Positions 51,683 through 61,844 of a stretch of DNA of 64,000 bases are shown in pieces. The position numbers and the translations under genes are program-made. Position 1 is the first letter of the stretch. Each line of letters starts with the position of its first letter. Origin of the DNA: Kaistella montana. GTDB taxonomy: Bacteria > Bacteroidota > Bacteroidia > Flavobacteriales > Weeksellaceae. The notes beneath the pieces are model-generated. The model searched no databases, was not told where the DNA came from, and worked only from the letters and a program-made list of their open reading frames with translations. The stretch spans positions 1,178,001 through 1,242,000 of the forward strand of contig NZ_JANFQP010000001.1 in assembly GCF_024436175.1 (NCBI RefSeq), read 5' to 3'.

Positions 51683-54064
51683 TTAAAATTTGAATTGAAT
51701 CGTTGCCACGAAATTTCGTCCCGGTTCTGGCATGAAGTATCTCAATCTGTTGAGATATTCTTTGTAGTTGGTATTAAAAATATTGTTGACTTTAAAATTG
51801 ACATTCATGTTTTTTAAAACATCAAAGCCAAAAGTCGCATTGAAAATTGAATATGAAGCTGGCGTAGAGCTGTAGTCGATTTCTCGGGTGACCAAAGTTC
51901 CGTTCTCGATGAAATCTACATTTTGATTCCGGATCGGATATCTTTTCTGCTGAAATACGGTTTCATTTTCCAATTTTACAAAAAGGTTGGGCAATTTTTC
52001 AGATTTCCATTCTATTGCATTTCTCCAGCTTGTAGGCATCATTAAAATCAAAGGTTCCTCATTTCCCAAATCATCACCACGCAAGGTGCTGAATGAAGAA
52101 TTCAACTTCAAGTGATCGGTAAATTTAAGTTCCGCATCAGCAGCAACTCCGAAGATTCTCGCTTTGATTTGTTGATAACTCCACACCACAAAAACACCTC
52201 TGTTGGTAGATTTCACCCCAGTTGGAATCTGGTTGATAAACGAATCTGAAAACATGAGATAAGGATTAACTTCGAAAGACAATCCCTTCAAAAAGTCCAC
52301 TTTTGCGATGGTAGAAAAATTAAAATGATTGATGCTTTCTTTCTTCATGTTCAAAGCGCCTTCTTCCATAATCGCTGCAGAATGATGCAATCCATCAGCA
52401 AATAATTCCGCAGCATTTGGCGCACGTTCTGCTCGGGAAAAATTCAATTTGAAATTCCAATTTTTATTTAAAAGGTAATTGAATCCCACATTTCCCGAAA
52501 AGTTATGATAATCCAAAACCGGATGCGTCAAAACTCGGCTATCGCTTTCTTTAACGAAGAATTCCGGAAAGGCATCCGCATATTTTTCCCAAACGGATGC
52601 GTCATAATATTTATAAGCATCATATCGGTTGAAATCATATCTTGCACCGGCTTCCGCATTCAGCTGATCATTGATTTGATATTTGAAAACCGAAAAAATT
52701 CCGGCATCGTAACGGTAATAATCAGGAATCAAACGTCTTGCTTTGGTTGCAGGGTTCGGGAAATTGTCTTGCACACCACCGGAAATCCCGCTTTCGATGC
52801 TCCATTTTCCTCTTTCCAAAAGATGCGTCAAACTTGCGTTATGTGTAATCAATCGCAAATCCATTGAAGGAGTTTCGCTCAAATCACCTTTTCTGATGTC
52901 GTATTCTTTTCTGTTATTCAACTGAAAACTGTACTGAAAAGAGATTTTCCCTATATTCAAAAACCTTTTATAAGCAGAAATTTTCGCCAAATGATGGCTC
53001 ACTTCCTGTTTTGGATTTTCGATATCGTAGCTGAATTGATCTAAAAAATAAGGCTGTCCCAAATTGATGGCTTTATAAAAATCTTCCGGACCACCGAGAT
53101 GCGCTCCTTTGAAAATCCCGAATTCCTGCTGAATTCCACTGTACAAAACATCAAAACCTTGCTTGAAAGCATGATTACCGAAAGAAAAATCAAACGAACC
53201 GATTTCCGCTCCCGTGTTTTGCAACGTATGATGTGGAATGTATTGATCGCCCAACTTTTTATAAGATCCGCCTGACTTTACAAACCATTGGTTTTCCCAA
53301 GTTTTAGCGACATCTATAGCAACTTCGCCTCCTTTTCCGTTGGATATTCCAGAGAGTTTCAAACGCCCTAAAATGGTATCTTTTTTCGGAGTGATTGCCG
53401 GTTCTAAAACCACAACTCCACCCACACTTTCGTTGCCGTATTTCAATGCTGATGCACCTTTCACCACATCAATATGTTCAAACATATTCACATCCACATT
53501 CGGTGCGTGCTCCACTCCCCATTCCTGTTCTGCCATTTTCACCCCATTGTTCATAATGGAAACACGAGTTCCGTACAACCCATGAATAACAGGTTTTGAA
53601 ATGTTATTTCCCGTTTTCAAAGCTGTAACTCCTGAAATTCCAGTGAGTAAGTTTCCAAGATTTTCCGTAGAATTCTGATCAATTTGCTCTTTGCTTAAAG
53701 TTTTAATCAGTACGGAACCTTCTTTTTTATGCATCGCATGAATATTCACCGTTTCGATGTCGGAGATATGATGTTCCAGATTCAAGGTAATTTCCAAGTT
53801 TTTATCTACGATGATTTCTTCAGAGAAAGACTGACAATCCGGATGAGAAGCCAACAAAGTGTATGTTCCTTTTTTAATAGATTTAAAGTTAAAATTGCCA
53901 TTTTCATCGGAAGTTTCAGTATTATTTCCGATTTTAATAGTGGCGTTTTTCAAAGGGATTTTATCATGGAAATCAATAATTTTTCCTTGAACTTTGAACG
54001 TATTTTGCGCATTGACGATTGTTAGTCCAAAAAAGACCAACAAGAAATTGAATAAGAATTTCAT
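51683..54064 (-). CDS. TonB-dependent outer-membrane receptor
   Basis: A 793-residue outer-membrane receptor that imports a ligand using TonB energy. It has a signal peptide (ending IVNAQ, residue 20) and a carboxypeptidase-regulatory-like domain (about 21-105, FKVQGKIIDFHDKIPLKNATIKI). A plug follows (about 112-220, with LIKTLSKEQIDQNSTENLGNLL, then SGVTALKTGNNISKPVIHGLYGTRV and VDVVKGASALKYGNESVGGVVVLEP-like motifs). The 22-strand barrel ends in PGRNFVATIQFKF with a final aromatic residue. It is flanked by two His-rich envelope proteins, so a metal such as zinc or copper is a plausible ligand. The match to known metal receptors (ZnuD-like) is not proved. Confidence 0.93.
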   Translation of the reverse strand: MKFLFNFLLVFFGLTIVNAQNTFKVQGKIIDFHDKIPLKNATIKIGNNTETSDENGNFNFKSIKKGTYTLLASHPDCQSFSEEIIVDKNLEITLNLEHHISDIETVNIHAMHKKEGSVLIKTLSKEQIDQNSTENLGNLLTGISGVTALKTGNNISKPVIHGLYGTRVSIMNNGVKMAEQEWGVEHAPNVDVNMFEHIDVVKGASALKYGNESVGGVVVLEPAITPKKDTILGRLKLSGISNGKGGEVAIDVAKTWENQWFVKSGGSYKKLGDQYIPHHTLQNTGAEIGSFDFSFGNHAFKQGFDVLYSGIQQEFGIFKGAHLGGPEDFYKAINLGQPYFLDQFSYDIENPKQEVSHHLAKISAYKRFLNIGKISFQYSFQLNNRKEYDIRKGDLSETPSMDLRLITHNASLTHLLERGKWSIESGISGGVQDNFPNPATKARRLIPDYYRYDAGIFSVFKYQINDQLNAEAGARYDFNRYDAYKYYDASVWEKYADAFPEFFVKESDSRVLTHPVLDYHNFSGNVGFNYLLNKNWNFKLNFSRAERAPNAAELFADGLHHSAAIMEEGALNMKKESINHFNFSTIAKVDFLKGLSFEVNPYLMFSDSFINQIPTGVKSTNRGVFVVWSYQQIKARIFGVAADAELKFTDHLKLNSSFSTLRGDDLGNEEPLILMMPTSWRNAIEWKSEKLPNLFVKLENETVFQQKRYPIRNQNVDFIENGTLVTREIDYSSTPASYSIFNATFGFDVLKNMNVNFKVNNIFNTNYKEYLNRLRYFMPEPGRNFVATIQFKF

Positions 54065-54155
54065 TAAATTAATTTAAGTATTAAGTAAATACATAAAGCC
54101 GTAAAGATTTACCAATCAAATCTTTAGCATTTCATTTTCGGAAAAATGAACTTAA

Positions 54156-54512
54156 TTAAATAAAATAAGCAGGTGGACCCCGAAGTTGAATATTGAGGAA
54201 TTCCAGAGAAGAAAATCTCTGTTTGTAGGCGAAAATCTGCTGACGAAAATCGATGAGTTTCGTTGTAGATAATTCGAAAACCTCTGGGATTAAAGTATGG
54301 CCATCATGAAGAAGATGACAAGATAGACAGTCGGTGAAATTTTTTGAAAAAGAACTTTCAGAAAATGTTTTTTCGGATTTCTTAAAGTGAAAATCCTTGA
54401 AAACTTCGCCACTGCCATGGTTGTGAAAGTTTTGCGAAAACAAAGCCACGAAAAGATAGACCCCAGTAAAAAGTGTCGCCAAAAATCGTCGCAGATGTTC
54501 TTTCATCAACAT
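54156..54512 (-). CDS. small secreted or membrane protein with His/Cys motifs
   Basis: I do not recognise a named family; the end RGPPA resembles DUF2946-like proteins. The 118-residue product has an N-terminal hydrophobic helix (about residues 11-26, LATLFTGVYLFVALFSQ) that may be a signal anchor. Next come FHNHGSG and, near the middle, DCLSCHLLHDGHTL, a Cys/His cluster. The C-terminus is LRGPPAYF. It lies 91 bases upstream of the TonB receptor gene on the same strand. The His/Cys pattern fits metal binding, by inference. Its promoter (TTG-N21-TAGATTTG) lies just before the start. Confidence 0.7.
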   Translation of the reverse strand: MLMKEHLRRFLATLFTGVYLFVALFSQNFHNHGSGEVFKDFHFKKSEKTFSESSFSKNFTDCLSCHLLHDGHTLIPEVFELSTTKLIDFRQQIFAYKQRFSSLEFLNIQLRGPPAYFI

Positions 54513-54516
54513 TTTG

Positions 54517-54548
54517 CAAATCTAGCGAATTTTACCAAATGTTATCAA
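54517..54548 (-). promoter_or_regulatory. promoter of the metal-type receptor operon
   Basis: On the minus strand TTG (54548-54546), a 21-base spacer and TAGATTTG (54524-54517) form a full Bacteroidota promoter. The -7 box ends 4 bases before the ATG at 54512, giving a near-leaderless message if that ATG is used. Confidence 0.7.
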
Positions 54549-54578
54549 GCAAAACTTTATACTTTAAACTTGTTTTCG

Positions 54579-54586
54579 TAAATTTG
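54579..54586 (+). promoter_or_regulatory. -7 promoter box of pfkA
   Basis: TAAATTTG on the plus strand, 17 bases before the ATG at 54604. A TTT at 54556-54558 sits at the right distance for a weak -33 element. Confidence 0.5.
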
Positions 54587-54603
54587 TAAAGAAATTATTA
54601 TGT

Positions 54604-55590
54604 ATGAACGAAAGCGCTGTAAAAAAGATTGCGGTTCTCACTTCCGGTGGCGATGCGCCCGGTATGAATGCCGCACTGAGAGCAGTTGTAAGAACTGCTA
54701 ACCATTATAATATTGAATGTTTTGGGGTGAGAGAAGGCTATAACGGTCTGATCCATGACGATTTTACGAAGATGGGTCCTCGATCCGTAAAAAACATCAT
54801 CGGCGCAGGTGGTACTATTTTGCGTTCTGCCCGATCCTTGGAATTCAAAACCAAAGAAGGCCGACAAAAAGCCTACGACAACTGCTTAAAACACGGCATC
54901 GACGGGCTCGTTTGCATCGGCGGTGACGGTACTTTTACCGGAGCAAAAATTTTCAATGAAGAATTTGGCATTAAAGTAATCGGAGTTCCAGGAACTATCG
55001 ACAACGATATTTTCGGGACCGACAATACGATTGGCTACGATACCGCTCTGAATACTGCAATGGAAGCCATTGATAAAATCCGTGATACTGCAACTTCCCA
55101 CAACCGCGTTTTTTTCGTAGAAGTGATGGGTCGCGATGCTGGATTTATCGCCCTAAACAGTGGATTAGCAACCGGCGCAGTAGATATTTTGATTCCTGAG
55201 AAAAAAGACAGTATTGAAGATCTTTTTGCTACTTTCGAGAGAGCAGAAAAAGCAGGAAAATCATCCAGTATTGTTGTAGTAGCGGAAGGTGAAAAACTAG
55301 GCAGTATCTACGATTTAGCGAAAGCCACAAAAGCAGGTTTCCCAGATTATGATATTCGAGTAGCAATTTTGGGACACATCCAAAGAGGCGGTTCACCAAG
55401 TTGTGCCGACAGAGTTCTAGCGAGCAGATTAGGTTTTGGCGCTGTAACAGGTTTAATGGAAGGAAAAACCAATGTAATGGCTGGTTTACAATCGAATACT
55501 TTGGTATTCACTCCGTTTGAAGAAGCAATCAAAAAACACAACGAAATCAATCAGGAATTGATGTTACTATCCGAAATTTTAGCCATTTAA
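54604..55590 (+). CDS. pfkA: 6-phosphofructokinase
   Basis: PfkA phosphorylates fructose-6-phosphate at the committed step of glycolysis. The 328-residue cytoplasmic protein has the ATP-type motifs LTSGGDAPGMNAALR (10-24), the GGDGTFTGA loop (about 102-110), and GVPGTIDNDIFGTD with catalytic Asp. VEVMGRDAGFIAL and HIQRGGSPSCADR complete the active site. GGDGT (rather than GEDGS) suggests ATP rather than pyrophosphate use. It is followed after 57 bases by gapA on the same strand, so a glycolytic operon is likely. Confidence 0.96.
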   Translation: MNESAVKKIAVLTSGGDAPGMNAALRAVVRTANHYNIECFGVREGYNGLIHDDFTKMGPRSVKNIIGAGGTILRSARSLEFKTKEGRQKAYDNCLKHGIDGLVCIGGDGTFTGAKIFNEEFGIKVIGVPGTIDNDIFGTDNTIGYDTALNTAMEAIDKIRDTATSHNRVFFVEVMGRDAGFIALNSGLATGAVDILIPEKKDSIEDLFATFERAEKAGKSSSIVVVAEGEKLGSIYDLAKATKAGFPDYDIRVAILGHIQRGGSPSCADRVLASRLGFGAVTGLMEGKTNVMAGLQSNTLVFTPFEEAIKKHNEINQELMLLSEILAI

Positions 55591-56652
<1,062 letters not shown>

Positions 56653-56679
56653 GAAACAATACCTTCATACGAATCAAAA

Positions 56680-56707
56680 CCTTCCAATAATATTGGAAGG
56701 TTTTTTT
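56680..56707 (+). terminator. rho-independent terminator of pfkA-gapA
   Basis: A 10-bp stem (ccttccaata / tattggaagg) with a one-base centre, then a T-run, 27 bases after the gapA stop. Confidence 0.9.
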
Positions 56708-56780
56708 CAAAATTAAAATTTCCTGCATTTTCTTCATCATTTGTATTAATGCAAAAGTATATTTTTAATATTGATTAAAA

Positions 56781-56800
56781 AATCCCCCTTTTGGGGGATT
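56781..56800. terminator. second hairpin between gapA and the LuxR-type gene
   Basis: A perfect stem (aatcccccttttgggggatt; arms 8 bp, TTTT centre) with A/T flanks in both directions. It lies between two same-strand genes, 43 bases before the regulator gene, so it insulates that gene. It may also lie in the regulator's leader. Confidence 0.7.
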
Positions 56801-56843
56801 TTTCATTAAATTTTTATTATATTTAACCATAAATTTCAAGGAT

Positions 56844-57638
56844 ATGGCTAAAGAAAAAGAAAATTCGGAAGACCATCATGTATTAAAAAAAGTTTGGGAC
56901 AAAGAGTTTGGCAGCATTTCACCCGAAATTCAGCCAACAAATCCTCCTGAAGTAGAAAAGATTTTTGCAGATTTCTTCGCTGCCGGAAAATATTATTATT
57001 ATGTACTTAATATTCCCAATGGCTCCATTACCAACCATCATCCAAATATTCTGGAAATGCATCCACTTCAAGAATATCCGAAGAAAGTCTCAGAAATTAT
57101 CAATCTTATCCATCCGGAAGATCTCCCTTTCGTGATAGAAGCCGAAAGCAAATCTTATGAAAAAGTAAAATCTATCGGTCTTTCTCACGCCTTGGAACTA
57201 AAAGCCTCTTATTGTTTCCGAATGCTTACTGCCAATGGAAATTACGAATTATTTCATCATCAGGCTTTGCACACAGAGCTTTCCGAGGATAGAAGAATCA
57301 TTCAATCGATTAATATTCATACCAATATCCAACATCTTACGGAAAATAATCCTTATACAATTTTGGTTTCAGGAATTGGTTCTCGCAATGATTTTCATCA
57401 AATAAAACTTGAAAAAAGCTCCTATTTACCATTTTCAACTATTTTTGAAAAACTCACTCCTCGTGAATTAGAAATTCTAAACCACATCGCCAAGGGAAGC
57501 TCTGGGAACGAAATTTCGCAAATCCTGAATATTTCAGAACACACTGTAAAATCTCACCGAAAAAATATTTTGAAAAAACTTCAAGCTAAGAACTCCAAAG
57601 ACCTCATCCGAAAAGCTTTGGAATTGGCGATTATTTAG
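56844..57638 (+). CDS. LuxR-type transcriptional regulator with PAS-like N-terminal domain
   Basis: The 264-residue protein has a C-terminal LuxR-type HTH (about 201-262): LTPRELEILNHIAKGSSGNEISQILNISEHTVKSHRKNIL, the GerE signature. The N-terminal about 190 residues look PAS-like (YYYVLNIPNGSITNHHPNILEMHP and the later YELFHHQALHTELSEDRRIIQSINIHTNI), without a receiver domain. It is a free-standing regulator that may sense a small ligand; the ligand is unknown. It has a near-consensus TATATTTA box and its own terminator. It is not next to a sensor kinase. Confidence 0.85.
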   Translation: MAKEKENSEDHHVLKKVWDKEFGSISPEIQPTNPPEVEKIFADFFAAGKYYYYVLNIPNGSITNHHPNILEMHPLQEYPKKVSEIINLIHPEDLPFVIEAESKSYEKVKSIGLSHALELKASYCFRMLTANGNYELFHHQALHTELSEDRRIIQSINIHTNIQHLTENNPYTILVSGIGSRNDFHQIKLEKSSYLPFSTIFEKLTPRELEILNHIAKGSSGNEISQILNISEHTVKSHRKNILKKLQAKNSKDLIRKALELAII

Positions 57639-57662
57639 TATTTTATCTTTTTCATTAAAATA

Positions 57663-57694
57663 AAAAACGGTCTGCATTTTTTGCAAACCGTTTT
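57663..57694. terminator. bidirectional terminator
   Basis: A stem (aaaacggt / accgtttt plus inner tgca / tgca) with T- and A-rich flanks, between the regulator gene and the convergent amylase gene. Confidence 0.8.
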
Positions 57695-57715
57695 TATTTA
57701 TATAAAAATTTAAAG

Positions 57716-60589
57716 TTATTTCACGATCAATTTCGCTACTGCAACTCCTTTATCAGATTTTAGCTGAAGTAAATACATTCCTGATTTTAATCCGTTTACA
57801 GAAATAGTTTCATCGCCATTATCTTTCGTTACCTTCACGGTTTTTACCAAAGATCCTGTCAAATCATAGATTGCAAGTGATCCGTTTTTCGCGTTGGCGT
57901 AGCGAATGGTAGCATTTCCGTTGCTCACTGGGTTTTGAGTAAGAACGAGCGAAACTGCATTTTTAGAAGAGCCCACCTCATCGGTTGCTAAAGCAGATGC
58001 ATTCCCAAAAATTCTAAATCCTCCCGGTTCGATGGTGATTGGCGCGGCAGTATCTGTAACCGACATCGAAGTGTTATCCATTAAATTATACCAATTTCCG
58101 ACATAAGGGAAATTCGGAACAATGTTTTGTGAAGTAAGCGTAAAATTCGCTAAAATCACAACATTTTTCAATGCACTTGCTGTTGAATTGTTATAAATAT
58201 AAAGTCTCGGCATCAAATTCCCTGACTCTACAACGAATGTTTTCGTGTTGAAAACATCATGAGAAAGTCTTAGTTCTAAAATTTTTGCCCAAGTATCATA
58301 AATAGATTTTCTGGCGGCATCAGTGTCATAATTCAAACCAAAAGCAGATGGTTTTTCACTCAATTTACAATCTCCAGGAGCTGCATCTATCTCAGTGTTT
58401 ACAGTGATTCCATCTTCGCAGGTGTAAATACTTTTGTCAAAACCAAGTTCAGCAAACTGCCAAATCATTTTCGGACCAGGAACGGTAAGAAATACTGCGC
58501 CATAAGCTTTTTGTCTTTCTAAAGCTGTAGCCAAATCTCTCGTACTGTAGCCAGTTCCGATAGCGCCGAAATTGATGTTTTTATACATGATTCTTTCTTC
58601 ATCATGACTTTCTCCGTAGCTATCAGCTCTTCTTTCTGAGAAACCATGTGTTGTGTATTTCACTCTGTTGAAGTTGCTGCTTTCAGCAAATCCCATGGTG
58701 TTTTGGTTATAAGGATTGGTTTGTTTATCCCACATCATTACTCCTTTTCCTTCGGAAACTTTATAGTTTGCCCATTGTTGCTCTTCAGAATCGGTGCCCA
58801 AATGTTCAAAAATAATATAAGAAGTAGGATCATAACTCCATTGATTGTCGGCATAACCTTTCAAAATATTCACTCTGTCCTGCTGATAAGCATTGGTACA
58901 CGCATCATCTCCGGCGGTACAGTTTTGCGTAAACCCTTTAGTTAAATCCCAACGGAATCCGTCAACTTTGTATTCTTTAATCCATTGTTCCAAAACGCGG
59001 TTTACGTAATATTTTGTCTCCGCTTTTGAATGGTTGAAATCATTAAATACACTATAAGAATGTTTCGCTACTTGGTTGAAATAAGGATTATCCGCAGAAG
59101 GATCTCCGAAACCGTTACCATCAGGATCTACCATCCACATTCTTTCGATTGGACTTCTTCCGGTTGCGTGGTTTAAGGCAATATCCAAAATCACTGCAAT
59201 TCCATTTTGGTGGCATAAATCGATGAATTCTTTGAATTTTTCAGGAGTTCCGTAAGCTTTATCTAATGCATAATGGAATCCAGTATTGTAACCCCAAGAA
59301 CTGTTTCCATCAAATTCCATCACCGGCATTAATTCAACTGCATTGATTTTTAATGATTTCAGATATGAAATTTTATCAATTAAAGATTGCCAAGTTTTTT
59401 GAGTTGTAAAATCTCTTACCAACAATTCATATATAATTAAATTCTCTTTTGCTGGTTTAGCAAAGTTGGTTACCGTCCAGTTATAAGCTGGTTTTGCAGT
59501 TTGAATTACAGAAACTTCGAAATCCTGACCAGTCGGATAAGCTGGAAGATTTGGATAAACAACCACCCCGTTTTGGTTAATATACTGATCATCATAAGGC
59601 GATAAAACCAAAGGCGAATAAGGATCCGCAACCTTAATTCCGTCCGCGGTTCTATATTGGAAAGTATAAATTTGCTGAGGCGTTAAACCCGTAATTTCAA
59701 TCCAATAAAGATTAGGATTTGTGGTATCTTTTTTCATCAGATAATTTGCACTCACCGTCCAATTATTGAAGCTTCCGATCACGTGCACATACGCTTTTCC
59801 AGGTGCGTAAAGCGCCAATCCTACTTTTGTTGGATCGGCTGGATCATAATTAATTCCTTGTCTCATATAAGCTGGAATCGCAGCCGATTGAACCGGAATC
59901 GCAAGAGAAACGGTGAATGTTTTCGTTACCACAGTTCCATCTGCTGCATTCGTCGCCACCACTTCCATATTCGCATCTTGGGTTACGGTATAAGGAAAAT
60001 TTAAAGAAGTAGAAGCCGAAGAACTTGTATAAACAGTATTTCCATTGGCTTTCACCACATAATTTGCAGGCTGCGAGGAAGTTCCGGTAACATTTATCAC
60101 TGTTCCGGAATTCACCACATTGGTGCTTCCTTCAATAGGATTGGTTAAATTAAATTGGAATTTCCCAACATTGACAAAAATATCCTGAGATTGAACAGAT
60201 CCGTTTATTGTTTTTACCAAAAAACCGATTTTAGTAAGCGGGTTTGGGCGGTTTCCGTAGAAAGATTTCACGGTGTTCATGGTAAAAGTGTAAGTTCCCG
60301 TAGAACCTGAACTGGAAACATAAGTCAATTTGTTAGCAGCACTTGAGGCGGTCCAAGTTCCGTTGGTTGGAGAATCGGCGCTGGTGTTGCTCGAATCAAT
60401 CGACCATGCCCATAAATAAAGCGCATGCGAAGTTGCAACTCCGAAATTAGTTTCATTTACGGTAAAAGTAATTGTAATCGCTTCGGTTTCGTTGAAAGTC
60501 GGCGGACTCACCGAATACGAAACGGTTTGTTGTGCGATAGCTAGATAAGGCAGCAAAAAAGCCAACATCAGCGTATAAAAATATTTCAT
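57716..60589 (-). CDS. secreted alpha-amylase family protein (GH13) with T9SS sorting domain
   Basis: A 957-residue extracellular or surface glycosidase. It has a signal peptide (ending LAIAQ, about residue 19), two N-terminal beta domains (residues about 20-230; VSPPTFNETEAITITF...), and an E-set/CBM48-like domain (about 240-340, VHVIGSFNNWTVSANY). The GH13 barrel has VILDIALNHATG (region I), VDGFRWDLTKG (region II, nucleophile D), IIFEHLGTDSE (region III, acid E) and YGESHDEERIMY (region IV). The C-terminal about 75 residues form a T9SS type-A sorting domain (LVLTQNPVSNGNATIRYAN, GSLVKTVKVTKDNG, SGMYLLQLKSDKG, AKLIVK). It probably cleaves alpha-glucans such as starch or glycogen; whether it is amylase or pullulanase is not settled. 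Confidence 0.93.
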   Translation of the reverse strand: MKYFYTLMLAFLLPYLAIAQQTVSYSVSPPTFNETEAITITFTVNETNFGVATSHALYLWAWSIDSSNTSADSPTNGTWTASSAANKLTYVSSSGSTGTYTFTMNTVKSFYGNRPNPLTKIGFLVKTINGSVQSQDIFVNVGKFQFNLTNPIEGSTNVVNSGTVINVTGTSSQPANYVVKANGNTVYTSSSASTSLNFPYTVTQDANMEVVATNAADGTVVTKTFTVSLAIPVQSAAIPAYMRQGINYDPADPTKVGLALYAPGKAYVHVIGSFNNWTVSANYLMKKDTTNPNLYWIEITGLTPQQIYTFQYRTADGIKVADPYSPLVLSPYDDQYINQNGVVVYPNLPAYPTGQDFEVSVIQTAKPAYNWTVTNFAKPAKENLIIYELLVRDFTTQKTWQSLIDKISYLKSLKINAVELMPVMEFDGNSSWGYNTGFHYALDKAYGTPEKFKEFIDLCHQNGIAVILDIALNHATGRSPIERMWMVDPDGNGFGDPSADNPYFNQVAKHSYSVFNDFNHSKAETKYYVNRVLEQWIKEYKVDGFRWDLTKGFTQNCTAGDDACTNAYQQDRVNILKGYADNQWSYDPTSYIIFEHLGTDSEEQQWANYKVSEGKGVMMWDKQTNPYNQNTMGFAESSNFNRVKYTTHGFSERRADSYGESHDEERIMYKNINFGAIGTGYSTRDLATALERQKAYGAVFLTVPGPKMIWQFAELGFDKSIYTCEDGITVNTEIDAAPGDCKLSEKPSAFGLNYDTDAARKSIYDTWAKILELRLSHDVFNTKTFVVESGNLMPRLYIYNNSTASALKNVVILANFTLTSQNIVPNFPYVGNWYNLMDNTSMSVTDTAAPITIEPGGFRIFGNASALATDEVGSSKNAVSLVLTQNPVSNGNATIRYANAKNGSLAIYDLTGSLVKTVKVTKDNGDETISVNGLKSGMYLLQLKSDKGVAVAKLIVK

Positions 60590-60754
60590 AGCATTATAAA
60601 TTTTAATGAGTGTAAAAGTAAGAAAATGTAATCAAAAAAAAACATTCTCTACAAATTCTCATTTAAAAGTCATAAAAATTTCAATAATGCAAATCTTTAT
60701 TTAAAAAATGCTGAAAAAATCGGAATCTATTTTAAGGGATCGTAAAAAAGTTTT

Positions 60755-61765
60755 CTAAGAAACCAACAAACTGCAACCACGAATATCTGAATGATCAATC
60801 CTTCCCAGAACCTGAAATCTTGGACTTGAAATTTCATTTTCTAAAGACGATGACACTTGAGAATTTTCAACAATTTTTCCTAAATCCTGGGTTGCAATGA
60901 AACTGCAAGAATGAACATTTGCTAAATCGATGATATTGATTGCGCCAGTTCTGCCCTTTTCTACATACGAAAACGGATCTTCGGTATTTCTAACGAGAAT
61001 CCGCATCCAACTGGGCGTTTCGTAAATGTTTTTGCCTAATGAATACGCTTGGGAAAGCAATTCGGTCATTGAATATTCGGAAAAAATCCGATCGGTTCCG
61101 AAACCTTTTTGCAAAATTTTCAGCAATTCATCTTTCGTCATTTCTTCTTTTCTTCCTTTCATTCCGCCAGTTTCGATGATGAATAAATCCGAAAAATTGA
61201 GGTTCTCGGAAAATGAATCCAAAAAATCTAAAAGCGCGAAAGAAACTCCGAAGAGAATTACTTTTTTCTCCTTTAAATTTTGTAAAAGTTCAAACAATTC
61301 CTGGTGATTATAAAGAAAATATCCGTTTTCAGGTTTTCCGGATTTTTTCATCAGAAAATCGACCATATAAATCAATGACGAATGTGGATTTTCGGAATAA
61401 TTAGGTAATAATCCAAGGAATATAAAATCTTCCGGCTTTCCGATAAATTTTTCAAAGCTGTTATAAATGCTTTCTTCATACAAACCAAAATCGGCGATGA
61501 AATGCTTCGAACGGTTCATTTGCGTGGTACCCGAACTTTGAAAATACTGTTCGACAGAAAAATTTTCATCTAAAACCAAATGATTTTTGAACATTTCTAT
61601 TGGCAGAAAAGGAATATCATCAACTTCTTGTATTTCACTCGGATTCACCCGAAGATAGTCACAAAATTTTCGGTAAACTTCCACATTTTCATATTGATAA
61701 CGAAAAGTTTCCAAACATTTCTCACGAAAATCGGCTTCTGTTTTTATGTTGAAGATATTTTTCAA
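60755..61765 (-). CDS. LuxE/PaaK-family acyltransferase-like protein
   Basis: The roughly 336-residue protein resembles the LuxE acyl-protein synthetase domain, seen in YFQSSGTTQMNRSKHFIAD (about 73-91, adenylate-forming AMP motif), DDIPFLPIEMFKNH and ILFGVSFALLDFL. The C-terminal GRTGAINIIDLANVHSCSFIATQDLG fits the same family. Bacteroidota have lone LuxE-like genes of unknown role, perhaps in acyl or sugar activation. The start is uncertain: the first in-frame codon is TTG at 61765, which lies within a TAGATTTG sequence. An ATT at 61780 also fits. No ATG is available before residue 58. It follows lpxH by 79 bases. Confidence 0.78.
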   Translation of the reverse strand: MKNIFNIKTEADFREKCLETFRYQYENVEVYRKFCDYLRVNPSEIQEVDDIPFLPIEMFKNHLVLDENFSVEQYFQSSGTTQMNRSKHFIADFGLYEESIYNSFEKFIGKPEDFIFLGLLPNYSENPHSSLIYMVDFLMKKSGKPENGYFLYNHQELFELLQNLKEKKVILFGVSFALLDFLDSFSENLNFSDLFIIETGGMKGRKEEMTKDELLKILQKGFGTDRIFSEYSMTELLSQAYSLGKNIYETPSWMRILVRNTEDPFSYVEKGRTGAINIIDLANVHSCSFIATQDLGKIVENSQVSSSLENEISSPRFQVLGRIDHSDIRGCSLLVS

Positions 61766-61789
61766 ATCTATTTTTTTAATACTTTTTTT

Positions 61790-61844
61790 AACACAATATT
61801 CTTCGTGAAACCTTTGTGGCTTTGTGTTTAAAATTAAAATTTCA
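61790..61844. repeat. possible dispersed intergenic repeat (CTTCGTGAAACCTTTGTGGC type)
   Basis: The interval contains attcttcgtgaaacctttgtggctttgtgttt (61799-61830). Its reverse complement has an AAAG-CACAAAG-type pattern that I recall from flavobacterial intergenic regions. A shorter, degenerate match lies near 46410. Only one good copy is seen in this window, so repeat status needs a genome search. Confidence 0.3.

Noticed and set aside
56755-56843. Riboswitch before the LuxR-type gene
   Set aside because: The region holds only a simple C/G hairpin and AT-rich DNA, better explained as a terminator.
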